Source: Cristatella mucedo (Eukaryota > Bryozoa > Phylactolaemata > Cristatellidae). From it: DNA of 64,000 bases. The DNA is taken from the NCBI GenBank assembly GCA_009760855.2, contig WPIO01000053.1:1687501-1751500 (forward strand), read 5' to 3'. Of the stretch, positions 33,485-44,764 are shown in pieces. The notes beneath the pieces were generated by a model, which saw nothing but the letters and a program-made list of their open reading frames with translations, had not been told where the DNA came from and searched no databases. Made by a program: the position numbers and the translations under genes. Each line of letters begins with the position of its first letter. Positions within the stretch are counted from its first letter, which is position 1.

Positions 33485-34025
33485 AATACACTCGATCAAG
33501 CCCCCTCAGAGAACTTAATCTCTTTTTTTAGGAATTTTACATTTTCTGAAAAGGAAACACGATCGTATGGTGAGAAGTACGGTGCTGGATAAACAACATG
33601 ATTGGTAGGGGTTAGAAGCACTGGGTCGGCATGCATGTGTGGTTAGTGGTTGCATGCAACAGCTCCAGCATCCATAAAGCATCCATATAGGACAAATCAC
33701 TGAGACCCACTAAATGGTGTCACAAGTAGGTGCGTTTCTAATTTCTTTTTAAACGTGTTCAAGTCAGGGGATGTCGCGAGGCATGTCCTGAGTGAGTTCC
33801 AGGCTTTGGGATCATACGAACTAAACACACGTTATCCAAAAGGGTTGAGGTTTGTACGAGGTATATGTAAACATTTAGTTTCTGAAAACTTGATGGTACC
33901 ATGTTCGGTCTGGTGGAGGACTAGATCTGATAGTTAGGCTGTTGCCAAAAAATGAAGGGACCTGAAAATGAGCGAAAAAAAAACCTTGAAGTCGATCCGT
34001 TGCTTGACTGGTAGCCAGTGCATGA
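33485..34025 (-). mobile_element. LINE A 3' portion
   Basis: Mutated tail hairpin (AAGCCCCCTCAGAGAAC...), GGGTCGGCATGCATGTG, then RT C-terminal region up to TTGCTTGACTGGTAGCCAGTG. Truncated. Confidence 0.82.
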
Positions 34026-34169
34026 GGCGAAGGCTCCCTGATCAGCGGAGTGTTGCTCCAAGAGAGCTACTGGGGTCAGGCCGATGCCTTACATAATTTC
34101 CAGGCTATAAGTCATGCAAAATTCTAGATTGCATGTGATAATATGTCTCAATGCCTGAAATCCATGGCT

Positions 34170-34300
34170 ATTTCAAAGGCAGCCAGCATAGCCCAGACCA
34201 AAGCTCTGGTCAAACTGCATCTATTCTACACGACTCTGGTCGGCTGCATCTCCTAGCAATGGACTAAGAACCGGACCGGATGTAAACACCATCACTTTAC
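34170..34300 (+). pseudogene. Possible C-terminal remnant of another reverse transcriptase
   Basis: The plus frame reads AQTKALVKLHLFYTTLVGCI then a stop and QWTKN. This is reminiscent of the TK..L....V...LLYG.E.W block of some non-LTR RTs, but the key residues are missing. Weak. Confidence 0.15.
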
Positions 34301-35433
34301 CTTGCACTGTGCTTTGATGAAGCCAATCAGCGTTCTCTGATACCGATTCTCCTGTCGGTTTTGACGGCATAATTTTTCCTTTTCACCTAACTTCCTCTTT
34401 TTGGTTACTCATCACCATATTAGTTGTGACCAAATTGCGAGTTACTGCAAACAACAGGGAAAAATGCAAAGCTGTAGCCGACTATACCAATATGATACTT
34501 TTACTTATGGTATCAATGTTATAATCGCAATATTTGCTCTGGTTGTTAGGAAGGTAGCGACACAACACGTATATTTGCAAAGACTTAAAATAAGAAATAC
34601 GCGGAAGATAAAGATGCGGTGCTCAATATACTGACTGCAGCACTACTAGAAACACGATCTTAGATAAAGCACAATGATAGCTTGTACATAATGACTAATG
34701 TGACACGTGACTACCACTCGACTAGCTAAAGGATTACAGAAGCTTCCACTCAGATCTAGGACTCAGCCTTCGGCAGACCGTGGCATTCAAAGAGCGATTG
34801 TGGCGAGACATACGCCTTGCGCAGTGGCCAGCTTATAAGTCGGTAAATTATCTCGTTCAAACATTATCGTATACTGCCTGTTCATAAGCGTCAGATTAGC
34901 GAAGTTATTTCATATGCAGCACGGTTCTAATTCAGCAGCCGAGCTCGTCGTTCGTAATGAAAGTTCATCTCTCAAGCTCATATTCCAAAATTAACACGGG
35001 CATTATAACAGAGAAGCCTGCTCCGGGTGAGCTCCTGCGCGATTACTCACTGAGGCTAACACCAGCTGCTGGCAGCTGTTGGTGGCACCTGTTTGCGGCA
35101 GCAGTGGCAGCGACTTCGAAGAAGAACAATGACGCTTGGCGACGTCCCCACACGTACCAAGATAGTGACGTCGACTGCACCGATACGCCAGCCATGCAGT
35201 AGTAAAGGGACACGCCGGAACTTGGGCAGGCATCTGGATTCGTGTAGCAGCCTTTGTTTGCGCCACTCCGAAACACGTGGAGTTATTAGGGGAGAGAGTG
35301 GATAGCGTGAGCACAGGCAGACGCACATGCGAAACAGGAATTGAGCTGCAAGGAGACATCACATGCTGGCATGAATCACAGCCGTGCGGCAGGCGGAACG
35401 TCGGATGGGGGGGGGCGGAAAGCGTGACGTCGA

Positions 35434-35530
35434 TATAGTTTGATTTGCATCGTACACAGCACAGAACGCCAACCACCGACCAACACCAACGGTTTTTCTA
35501 CGCCCAAAGTACGACTCTCTTTGCTTTCCT
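35434..35530. repeat. Diverged sequence related to the solo LTR
   Basis: ACAGCACAGAACGCCAACC followed by GACCAACACCAACGGTTT aligns with the solo LTR start region ACAGCACGCCAGCCAACG and GGAACACCACCAGTTT at 20780-20820. A G-rich run with GGCGGAAAG lies just before (35407-35422), which would suit a polypurine tract. Not proven to be an LTR. Confidence 0.25.
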
Positions 35531-37260
35531 CTTACACTTCAGTCCCAACCCTCGACCACGGCTGACCAACTGCCAGCCTATATCGTTTCAAAGTGGTAAT
35601 ATTTCAAATTATTCAAGTACAAGTCGGCAGCTGGTAATCAGGTTATGGCAACTTATTACTGTTGTTTTTCTTTTTCGTTGTCCTCGGTCGACAAAGAGCG
35701 TTCACTAAACTGCTAGCAAAGTGCGGATGGAGAGATTACGAGGTGAACTTCCACGGTAGGAATTCAAGCTAGGAATGCAGCCGGGGTCGGCAGCACCTCT
35801 AGACCGCCCTCCTCGACGCGACTAGGTAACAGAGCTGCCTCGACTTGTCCAGCTTTCATCCTGCGTCGAAATGACTAGAGATGCGATCTATCTCATGACT
35901 CCGACGGAAGATAAGACAGCGAATGGTCTGCCTAGGTGGTTCCTGGCTATTCTCAGCCGAAGATACTGATTACCGGATCTTTATGACCCAGGTTTTAGGT
36001 TCCAGACCCACAATGCGAGATAAATTATCTCCCGCTGTAAGCGGCTAGGATAACCATTACGACTATTCTGCTAACATTTAAATTAAGCTGCTAAATCAGA
36101 TTAGCTTTTACATGTTTCGGATTTAGAAGTTGCTCAGGGCTATGAGGAGAAGATGAAGAGAGCGAGAGAGAATTGTAAACATTAACTTGGAGTAATTAGA
36201 GTGCCTTAGTGCTGGGCTAAGGAAATCATGACAACGTTTCTCCATCGCCCAGAACCATGGTATCACGGGGGATTGCGAAATCAATATTCGGAGCCGGAAA
36301 CGTGACATTGACCACCTTCTAAATACCGTTTAAGCGTCGTATATCCTCACTTCTGAATTAAGTACGAAAGACGCTGTATTCCTGCACCAAGAGGTATTTT
36401 AAACTAAACTTGTATCCTAACTGTGAAACCTTTATGCTAACTTCGCTACCCACTCTTTTGGAAATCTTTCAAAATGTAAACGTTTGCTCATTTAACAGTT
36501 TAACATGAATATGGTTTCGATTAAGGAAGCTGGACCCGAGGTAGCTACCGAAAGGTTGAGCTGCTTCCGCCTAACCCACAGGCTTCGACCGAGGAGGCAG
36601 ACATTGTGCTACAGCGTACAGACAAAGGGAACAGATGAAGCTACGAAAGCGGAGGATGGAAATAGGAAAGAAGAAGCGACAAGGATTAGTTTGAGCGTTT
36701 TATAAGACGTGTAACTGCACATATAAAAGTCAGCAACGTATAGAGGGATGTGGACAGTACATCAGCAAGAGCTTTAGTCTGACATAGTGCACGACAATAG
36801 TCATGCACTAGGGTGCGAAAGCGTCGCGAGCGGGAAGCCGTGCACCACAGGTAATGTTCATGTCATTCCAGCCTAGAATAGATTTCCAACCTAAACGTTC
36901 AATACGAGCTGCTCTGACCTTTGGTAAGGAGCAGCGACACCAGGCAAGTCAACTGGCAGTACTTCGTTGATGCCGGCCACAGAAGAGTGGATCGTCGTCA
37001 TTGAAAAATGCAATAGCTTACTCTCAGCCCCGTTGCTTGTTAGATCTAATAGCATCAATCACTAATAGCAGAAGCATCGTAAAAGCTTTAAACTGCTGCT
37101 CTGACTCAGCTCTTTGCGCTTAAAAAGTAATCTAGTCTAATAGCAATCTCGGCCTTGAGGCCAGTGAACGATTTTTCTAGCTACTAGCTGACGTCCTAAC
37201 TAATTAATCAAGAAATCAGCTGCTGCTAATGCTCGGCTGAAGGCCCTATTAACCCCTTGA

Positions 37261-37323
37261 AATCAGATGCATTGCCCTTAACCAGTGGTGTTTAATCAGA
37301 TGCATTGCCCTTAACCAGTGGTA
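37261..37323. repeat. 33-bp tandem duplication
   Basis: AATCAGATGCATTGCCCTTA plus the following CCAGTGGT occurs twice, starting at 37261 and 37294. Near-identical, so recent. It lies in the 3' flank of paralogue 2 and is absent from block 1. Confidence 0.95.
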
Positions 37324-37705
37324 TGTTGGATCTTTCGTGCAACAAGATTTTAATTAACACTGCAATTTTTTATGACTCGTTCCTCCAGCTCTGAAGTGCT
37401 ATGATATTCAATCCGGGTGGATGTTTTTCAAAATAACAGCTCTCAACTCAACAAGATGTGCTGTCTCCTAAATTTATTTTGCAAATTTTATACCTATCTC
37501 AGCAACGTTCCTAACGGACCAGCTTCAGTTGAAGATCTTTGAAACGAAATTTCTAGTGATCTGGAGCTTATTTGCAAACCGCAACACGGGTGGGAGCTGC
37601 TAAGTTGCCCCACAGGCTTACCCCTCAAACGTTGAGTCAAGGGTGGGAGAGGCCAGCCGACTAAGTCCACGCTAGCTCAACCCACTGTGCTGCCACTGAC
37701 AAACA

Positions 37706-39850
37706 TTAGGCCGTAGGCAGCTGCACGTGGCAATTTGCCATCCTATTGTAGCAGTGCTTAGCCAAATACAAGCTGCAGCCAAGCAATTTGCTCGGCTGGA
37801 CGATCAGGCAGCAGAGGTCGTCAAAGATATTCTCGGCATCAGCACAAGCTGCTATCGTCTGCTGTCGATCGTTGGAAAACACGGCATGACAGATGTCCTG
37901 CATATTTTGCACAGCTTTTTCAACGAAACTAAGGCATGACAGGCAGTCACCCTCCTGGCCTCCAAGTCCTGATTTCCGGTGCCTGCAAGGACTTAGCCTG
38001 CCAACAGTAGGCAGCTCTTCATATAAAGGCCAGTTGCCTTCACAGGCCTGGCAGCAGCAGTCGAAAAAGTAGTCCCTGCTCAGCTTGGTCATGCGGTCAG
38101 ATCGACACTGCAATTCAAACGAGACACCATAGCAGTCGAACAGCTGCTCGCCGGGCTCGAGCGACTGCAGGCAGCGAAGTACCGTCTTGCGACCATGGCT
38201 TTGTCTCGACACGTTCGGGTGGCACGAGTGATTCAGCAAGCTCAGCGTGCCATAGATGCCTAATCCGATTACCGAGATCTGGCTATCCTGCATCTCGTGT
38301 GCTATTGTGTCGGCTTTGCAGTGCATTTCGGAGATCGGCCGACAGTTGATCGACACGACCAGAAGATAGTGAAGGGTGAGTGCGGCCAAGTCAATTAACC
38401 TTGACACGGGGTCATAGTCTCTGCCACCGTGGCCTGCAGACGTGTCACCGCTGCTCGACGACTCACAGCTATCGCTGCCAATAAGCTGTCCCGGGAATTT
38501 CTTAGTACCGTGAACGCACAGCGCGAGGTAAACTGCGTTCACGGTAAACCAGAACATATTCCCCTCGTCGCGTTTGGACTCGTGCGTCTCCAGTCCAAAA
38601 GCAAGCTCACAGACATCCTCCCTTTTCCTCACGCCGACGACTGATGCCCTTCCTCGGCTAGCCGATTCGGCAGAGGCAGCTGCTGCAACAGGTTGGTGAG
38701 TCGGGATCGATGGCATTTTGTGAGCCTCGCAGTAGGCCAGTCCGCCGGCCAGCGCGGCTCGCAGGGCAAGGCGGCCCTCTGGAAGGTCAAAGTCCACCAG
38801 CGCTTCCATGCGTCGGCACTCGTAGCGATGGTAGCTGGTCCAGCTGGCTGTCTCGCATGTCAGGCTGCAGTAGCGAGCCACCGAGCAGCGCCCGCGACAA
38901 GGGTACATAGCGACGAGCCGCACGAGGCAGTGCTGGCAGTGCGAGGTCAGGCAGTCCTTTGCCGGGACCGAAACGAACGGCTCCTCCACCAGAAGCACGT
39001 CTCCTACGCTGAGCTGCTGCCTGGCAACGACGTGCCTTCCGTAGGCAGCGCTCTGCTCCACAGTTAGAGCCAACGACAGGGCCGGATATGTCGGATTCGA
39101 GCCTTGCGACAGAGACGGCAGGTCGGCGCCTGAGTCGGCGGCTGCTTTGTTTGCAGCCGAATCAGTCGATGAGGCTGAAGCAGCCGCCGCCCTTCGAAGC
39201 TCGTTTGAGCAAAAAGAGCGGTACGACTCGAGTTCACTCCGGAAGTTCTGCTCGGTTTCCTGGCTTAGCTTCGCCAGCCGTAGCGAGTCGTCGCTGGCCT
39301 GCAGTGCCTCAGCCGCCGAGCGGTAGTCGTGCAGTTTAATTAGGCACAGTGCTTTGACCTTGTGCAGCCAATACAGCTCGTCCTTTGAAAAGCCGCAAGT
39401 GAGCGCAGCCTCAATGTCATTCAAGGCGTGACCGTGCTCGCCGAGCCTTGACCACACTAAAGAGCGCTGATAGTAAACAAGGGCCGAGAGTTCTAGTTTG
39501 GGTCTGCTGTCGGTGGGCGAAAGCGGCTGCAATTCCGACGAGGGACTGTACGTGAGGCTGTTGTTGTACGCTTCAAGCGCCTCACCAAACTGGCCGGCTT
39601 CACAAAGCTCGTCTCCTCTCCTGCACAACACCAAAGCTTTCAGTGTGCTCGTCGACCAAGCATTCGGCTGCAACGCGCTCTGCAGCACCGTGCGCAATAC
39701 GCGCGAGCCGAGCACGAAAGACACTCGCTCCTTGTGATTGGTCGCCTGGCTGAAAGCTTCTCTGACGGTCGCGAAGCTTTGGTGCTCTTGCATGGCGCTG
39801 CACAGACTCTGCCGCAAGCCGCCGGCTTGAGCGGTCCCGCTACTTCGCAT
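37706..39850 (-). CDS. SMYD4-like SET and MYND domain protein, paralogue 2 (714 aa from the chosen start)
   Basis: Uninterrupted frame with the same architecture as paralogue 1: TPR-like helices, SET N-terminus (YGRHVVARQQLSVGDVLLVE), MYND finger (SHCQHC...PCRGRC...YCSLTC...YHRYEC), SET core with NHSCHPN, GEQLFDCYG and post-SET CCCQAC. The frame is open to an ATG at 39964, which would add 38 residues with a hydrophobic start (VGLLILGFFITG). I chose the ATG at 39850 because it aligns with the starts of both other paralogues, and because the homologous upstream region of paralogue 1 lacks that ATG, has a stop and is out of frame. CTTTTAG at 39906-39900 may be a splice acceptor in the 5' UTR. 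A minus-strand AATAAA lies at 37478-37473. Predicted lysine methyltransferase; substrate unknown. No introns visible. Confidence 0.9.
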   Translation of the reverse strand: MRSSGTAQAGGLRQSLCSAMQEHQSFATVREAFSQATNHKERVSFVLGSRVLRTVLQSALQPNAWSTSTLKALVLCRRGDELCEAGQFGEALEAYNNSLTYSPSSELQPLSPTDSRPKLELSALVYYQRSLVWSRLGEHGHALNDIEAALTCGFSKDELYWLHKVKALCLIKLHDYRSAAEALQASDDSLRLAKLSQETEQNFRSELESYRSFCSNELRRAAAASASSTDSAANKAAADSGADLPSLSQGSNPTYPALSLALTVEQSAAYGRHVVARQQLSVGDVLLVEEPFVSVPAKDCLTSHCQHCLVRLVAMYPCRGRCSVARYCSLTCETASWTSYHRYECRRMEALVDFDLPEGRLALRAALAGGLAYCEAHKMPSIPTHQPVAAAASAESASRGRASVVGVRKREDVCELAFGLETHESKRDEGNMFWFTVNAVYLALCVHGTKKFPGQLIGSDSCESSSSGDTSAGHGGRDYDPVSRLIDLAALTLHYLLVVSINCRPISEMHCKADTIAHEMQDSQISVIGLGIYGTLSLLNHSCHPNVSRQSHGRKTVLRCLQSLEPGEQLFDCYGVSFELQCRSDRMTKLSRDYFFDCCCQACEGNWPLYEELPTVGRLSPCRHRKSGLGGQEGDCLSCLSFVEKAVQNMQDICHAVFSNDRQQTIAACADAENIFDDLCCLIVQPSKLLGCSLYLAKHCYNRMANCHVQLPTA

Positions 39851-40311
39851 CTTTCCGTGGCAGTAAGTTCCCCGTCCTCGCCTTTGAAATGAAGTGAACC
39901 TAAAAGCAGTACAGCCGGTAATAAAAAAACCCAGGATTAAGAGCCCCACACTGCTTACCCTCACAATAAGTCACGTGGTCTAACAGCGGTCCATTGGCAT
40001 CCGGATTGACAGACATCCAAGGTCCACAATATTGCGAGCATAATGCGCCTCCTGCTCATTCCAGCTCACGTGGCTCCATGTCGCGGACAAATATCTTGCG
40101 CATACTGGTCTGCTTAATAAATAAATATATTTTCTATATGCAATCTTAAATTCGAGTAAGTAGGTAAACGCAGGTCACCATGTAAGTATTGCGTCAGTAG
40201 CATCTCCTGTTTCGCCTTAAAAGCAATGTTGAAGTTTTCGTGATTTTCACATGAAAGAACCAGTCTAAATTATGATCATTCTTATGAACCCGAACTAGTT
40301 TCGGTTTGCTA

Positions 40312-40905
40312 GAACGGGACGGCTGTAACGTGATAAACGTGACCGGATAGGCCGGAGCCTTACCTGTGGGCGGGGCCGGATATGCAATGACGACTAGTCA
40401 CGAGGGGTTTTGGGTAACAGAAGTTGACCGACCAAGTCGTGGTGTTACATGATCTCAGTCTCGCCAATTTATCCATCTAGGTGGGTGCAGGCTCCGGCCA
40501 ATCGGCCACGCATGTAAGGCAACGAGTGCCCGAGGCCCGAGCTGTGCTGGATAGGACTCTCGTTGTTACGGCTTGTATCCTCCGAGTTTCCCTATAGCGA
40601 TTTGCTCGTGGAGTCCCTCCGTGAGCTGGTTCCTTCGGCGAGCTGAGATATAATATGCCAGCGAATCCCCATTACTGCAGCCAATCTCTAGCCAAGGTCA
40701 TCTTGGCTGGTATTTGAGTGGATCGTCCTCCACGGCGTTAGAGTTGGCCTCGTGTTTCCTGTGCTCCGCCCCCTTAGAGTTATATAGTTAGGGTACCTAG
40801 TAGTTTTGTGTAGATCCCCTATTGTTGTTGGCGCTTGCGATATTAATGTAAAGAGGTCAAAAAACGGCCGCTCGTCCGCCCTAGCTCAGAGACGTGGTCT
40901 AAGCA
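40312..40905 (+). repeat. Repeat C, reference copy
   Basis: About 600 GC-rich bases beginning GGGACGGCTGTAACG and ending around CTAGCTCAGAGACGTGG, homologous to 28165-28888 (minus) and 42985-43470. Landmarks are GTCTCGCCAATTTATC, CGGCCACGCATG, TTCGGCGAGC, AGCGAATCCCCATTACTGCA and TTGTTGTTGGCG. No long open frame, no terminal repeats seen, class unknown. SINE-2 follows immediately. Confidence 0.75.
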
Positions 40906-40908
40906 TGG

Positions 40909-41078
40909 TGGTGGAGCCGTGATGGCTCACTAGGAAAAGAGGTTGCTTGTTACGACCGAGGTCTTGGGTTCAATGTAAATCCTGTCGTGGGCCATCCATT
41001 ATCGGTCTGCAAGCGGTGGTGATAGAAGGAAATGCTCTTCCATCACTATACAAAAGAGGCTGTCAAATCAGCTAGTAT
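40909..41078 (+). mobile_element. SINE-2 copy
   Basis: GTGATGGCTCACTAGG (A-box region), TTGGGTTCAATG...AATCC (B-box region, diverged), then a unique body ending in CTATACAAAAGAGGCTGT and CAGCTAGTA. The same layout is found at 48362-48535. The 3' end differs from SINE-1, LINE A and LINE B. Confidence 0.72.
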
Positions 41079-41082
41079 TTGT

Positions 41083-41265
41083 TACACTCTGCTATGCTTC
41101 CCACTTTCTCTTAGTTTCGTGAGACGAAGTCTGCTAGCTACTGAATGAAAACCGAAAGCCGCGTAGGCTGTGAGTGCGCTATATATAACTCTCCTGCGTA
41201 ACACCCACACGGTCTTTATGGCTTTGTGGAGTTACAGACGGAGATACATTACATTAAATTACGGT
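41083..41265 (+). mobile_element. LINE B 3' tail
   Basis: CTATGCTTCCCACTTTCTC, GGCTGTGAGTGCGCTATA, CACCCACACGGTCTTTATGG and GACGGAGATACATTACATT. Starts within the 3' UTR. Confidence 0.88.
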
Positions 41266-41479
41266 GGGACTTGGTGGTGAATGGTTTCCTTCACTTGAAC
41301 TTAGTTAAATTTTAGCTAGCCTCGAATTCACGAACATATTTAGCTACCTTCTGTTTTGAGGGCGGGATTTTCGTTTTGAATTTTTGTACAGTGGTGCTGG
41401 TTTTGGGGGCTATATTGAAAACGCTGCAGGGAGCAGCCATTGCCTTTTGGCAGTGACCTCACTTATTTGGTTAGACGAG

Positions 41480-42070
41480 TAAGCTGTGAATGTGGCTGCA
41501 AGGCTATTCTTCAAGTCCCAGCGGTTTGAGCACGTGTCTCCTTTGCTGAAAGAGCTAGGATGGTTGCCGGTTGAGCAAAGGATACAGAGCAAAGTTCTTA
41601 CGCTGACCCACAAGGCCCGCCACGGCTTGGCTCCCTCGTACCTAGCTGAACTGCTGCATCAGTTTCAGCCTGTTCATGTCCTCAGGTCCTGTGTGGATAA
41701 TTAATTAGCTGTCCCATTCCTCCGCTTAAAGACAGTTGGCGACAGAAGCTTTAGCTCTGCAGGTCCTAGACTGTGGAACTCGCTTCCAACATTCTTACGC
41801 AACGACAACTACTCTCCTACTGCCGACTATGGCACGTCATTTTCAGCGATCCTGAGCTGCTACTTCTATTCTATTCACTACCTCAACTGCTCTCCTGACT
41901 CTGCTATGCTTCCCACTTTCTGTTTGTTGCATGAGACGAAGTCTGCTGGTTACCGTATGCGTACCGAATGCCGCTTAGGCTGTGAGTGTGCTATACAATA
42001 CCCTCCTGCGTAACACCCACGTGGTCTTTATGACTTTGTGGAGTTGCAGACGGAGATACATTACATTTGG
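41480..42070 (+). mobile_element. LINE B C-terminal RT region and complete 3' end
   Basis: The plus frame reads SQRFEHVSPLLKELGWLPVEQRIQSKVLTLTHKARHG, the conserved RT tail, then LWNSLP-like sequence and the full 3' UTR to GATACATTACATT at about 42068. A stop follows at about 41703. Confidence 0.87.
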
Positions 42071-42984
42071 CCATGTCAGTCGATTGGGCATTTCTTATTG
42101 GTTTTTATGTTGGCGACATTAATTTATGGCTGTGGCTAGGACAGGTGAGAAAGCGTTATGTAGGATCGTTAAGCTCATGCCATTAAAAAAAATTGCAGCT
42201 CCTAGTGTGCTGGAGTGCTCTTTCATGGAACAAGACAACTCGATTGTTTGAAGTTGTAGGCATTGGCAACGCTGACTGGCTCGGAAACATCAACTGCCGA
42301 AAGCCAGTTTGGTGCTCGTTCTGAAGGCGGCTTAATGCCGACACTGATGCGACCAACACGAATGCAGCTTGGACAATCCAGTTGGAGGCAACTGATTAAT
42401 AACGAGCCACTGCCCTTCCACTCATCACATTCATCATTTCTATCGACCAACCAAGCTGACGAGTTTAACCAGCAAAGACTGCCGCCGGAGAAACCGACAG
42501 CAGGCCAGTGGGTTAGCAGACGAGCTAGCCCCATCGGAAGCTAACTCCTTATTGATGGACGGTTCGCTAGCTTTGCCGCTCAAGCCATTTAGAGTTGACG
42601 TAGCCCCTAGTAGGTTTTGTGTTTCAAGGGATGGTCACGTTGAGTCCGATCACATCGTGCCGCAAGGAGAGTTTGGGATTTGCAGAAAACAAGACTCATC
42701 TCAGCAGCAGCTCGATCGACACAGGCAGACGCCATATGAGAGTACCACTACAAGACGACCCACCGCCTGGAGCAGCAACGTACGTCTTCCCTGACCTGAA
42801 TCTTCTGCGTGTCTCGAGAGTTTTTTAAATTAGCGATTCTTGTACAGTGAAGTCTGCTAGCTATTGTAACCTTGACTTAAGTAAACTCGGCTTTTGTGCG
42901 CGTCTTTTTTAACCGAGACTTTCGGTAACTGCATCTAGTATACGGCTCGTTCACTAGCCACTACCAAGCATGTTAAAGCCTCTG
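42071..42984. other. Unassigned sequence with overlapping open frames
   Basis: Three short frames (42223-42534 minus, 42263-42544 and 42552-42794 plus) have moderate length but no recognised domain, and they overlap each other antisense. Probably non-coding or a decayed element. Confidence 0.3.
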
Positions 42985-43470
42985 TGATGGCTGCATGGTT
43001 CGACCTGCGGTTGAGCTCTGGCAGAAACGTGGAAGTTTCTCCCCTTGTAGCGAGTCATTCGTGGCCTTCCTCGGTGACCTCGTGCCTTCGGCGAGCGGAA
43101 ATGCATCCTGCTAGCGAATCCCCGTTACTGCAGCCAACGTCGTACTAATTCCGTCTTGGACGGTCGTTGTGTGGACTGTCATTCTTAAAAATAATAATAA
43201 TAATAATAATAATAATGCACTTGATAAAGCGCCCTCAGAGAACTTAATCTCTTTCTAGGCGCTTTACATTTGCTGCTAAGTGTAGGCAAGATTTCTCCTA
43301 CCCGAGATTGTCCTCCCCGTCGGGAGAGTTGGTCTCTTGTTTCTTGTGCCCTGCCCTCAGCTAGCCTGATGTACCTATGGTCCTCAGTAGTTTTTCTTAG
43401 ATCCGTTGTTGTTGAATGATGAAACAGCCACTCGTCTAGCTCAGCCACTTAGAGGCACCATGTCCTGCCG
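42985..43470 (+). repeat. Repeat C copy, interrupted
   Basis: CTCGTGCCTTCGGCGAGCGG, AGCGAATCCCCGTTACTGCA before and GTTGGTCTCTTGTTTCTTGT, ATCCGTTGTTGTTG after an inserted LINE A tail at 43187-43282. Truncated at its 5' side relative to 40312. Confidence 0.75.
43187..43282 (-). mobile_element. LINE A tail only, nested in repeat C
   Basis: AAT array, TGCACTTGATAAAGCGCCCT, complete hairpin and TTACATTTGCTGC, then repeat C resumes. Only ~95 bases of the element. Confidence 0.9.
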
Positions 43471-44764
43471 CTTGCGAGGCCGTGCAGAAAATAGCCTTTG
43501 CCCCTGAATCTTGGTTACATTTGAGCAGTTTAAAAGCGTCCTTAGCAAAAAAATATGGTTATTGGGCATTTCAGATACGCTTGAAATGAATCATGAAAAT
43601 TGGTCGCCTACAACAGGCACTGTATCAATCCACAGAAGCACACCATGAACGCCTATGGACTCGGACGAAATTAGTACTGCGAGGATTAGAAATTTAGACG
43701 AGCTTAAAACCAGACAAACTTCCAGCCTGTGGAACATCAACTCTGCATAGACGGACTGGGCAGCTAACAATCGAGCAGCCGTTGTCGTTTAATTTTAGCT
43801 ATTCATTGGCCGTCTCGACCTCAATTAGGCAGGGGCGAGCAGGTACATGATTGTGTCCCTCTTGAATAGTTTCTTTTCTTTTACTTATCTGAAGCTCGTG
43901 ACGCAATGCTAGGTGAAAGACTAACCTTTCAAATGTCCAACCAGTATGATTTTTATTTACTTGCCTTTAACATTGTTAATTGTCACTACTCGACGCCAAG
44001 TTCTACTACTGGTTCTTATCCGTTGCAGGTTACTCTTCCGAAAAAGGAATGTCTCACTGTTGGTAAATGCGAACGGTGCACAAGATATGACCGAAGATCA
44101 ACATTGTGAGCTTAAATACGCCCTGTATATCCACGGACACTAGCAGCGTTCCATCAAGCATTCACTCGCCCGCACCTTCTCATCGCCACTCGCATACCAA
44201 TAAACTGCAGGCTCTTACATACTCACTCCTTAATTAATCATCACTGCCCTAATGTAAACGACCCATAAACCTACAGCAGAGCATTACATAGCACTGGGCA
44301 GTAAATTGGTCCCCGTACGACTAACGAAGGTTCGGAACGTGACGGGCCCTAAACGCGCCGTAGCTGGCACAACACGACACCAACTTTCGTGCTTGACAGG
44401 TTTGCTCCGCTGACTAAGCGCACTGCGTCCCTTGCCCTAGTGCGTGTCCGCGTGTCACGTGTTGCGGCCTGCCACGGATGTTGAGCAAGCGGATCAGGTT
44501 CGAAGCGCTGGCTCGAAAAAGCGGAACTCGATATCCCAGCTGGCGGTTCTTTGGCAGGCATGCAATGACGGCGGCAATCTATTCCAGTTGGTGCGTTGAT
44601 ATTCTGACGACTTGTGAATGTCTAGGTCACATTTTCCCGGTTTGAAAAGTGACTCTGTGGTAAATCTAATGATTCAACACCTAGCACTGTAAAAATATGG
44701 TAGTGCCCTCAAAAGATGCACAGCACTTAGTTTGGCAGGAGTCGTATCTAAAAAAAATTGTGAA
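43471..44764. other. Unassigned intergenic sequence
   Basis: No repeat family or gene recognised; short frames only. Confidence 0.4.

Larger units (their letters stand above)
36108..40285. repeat. Segmental duplication block 2 (contains SMYD4 paralogue 2)
   Basis: Direct copy of 195-4395. Clear anchors in the 3' flank are GACAAAGGGAACAGATGAAG and GCGTTTTATAAGACG; in the 5' flank, GGCATCCGGATTG and GTGATTTTCA. It is followed after a short gap by repeat C at 40312. Confidence 0.85.
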
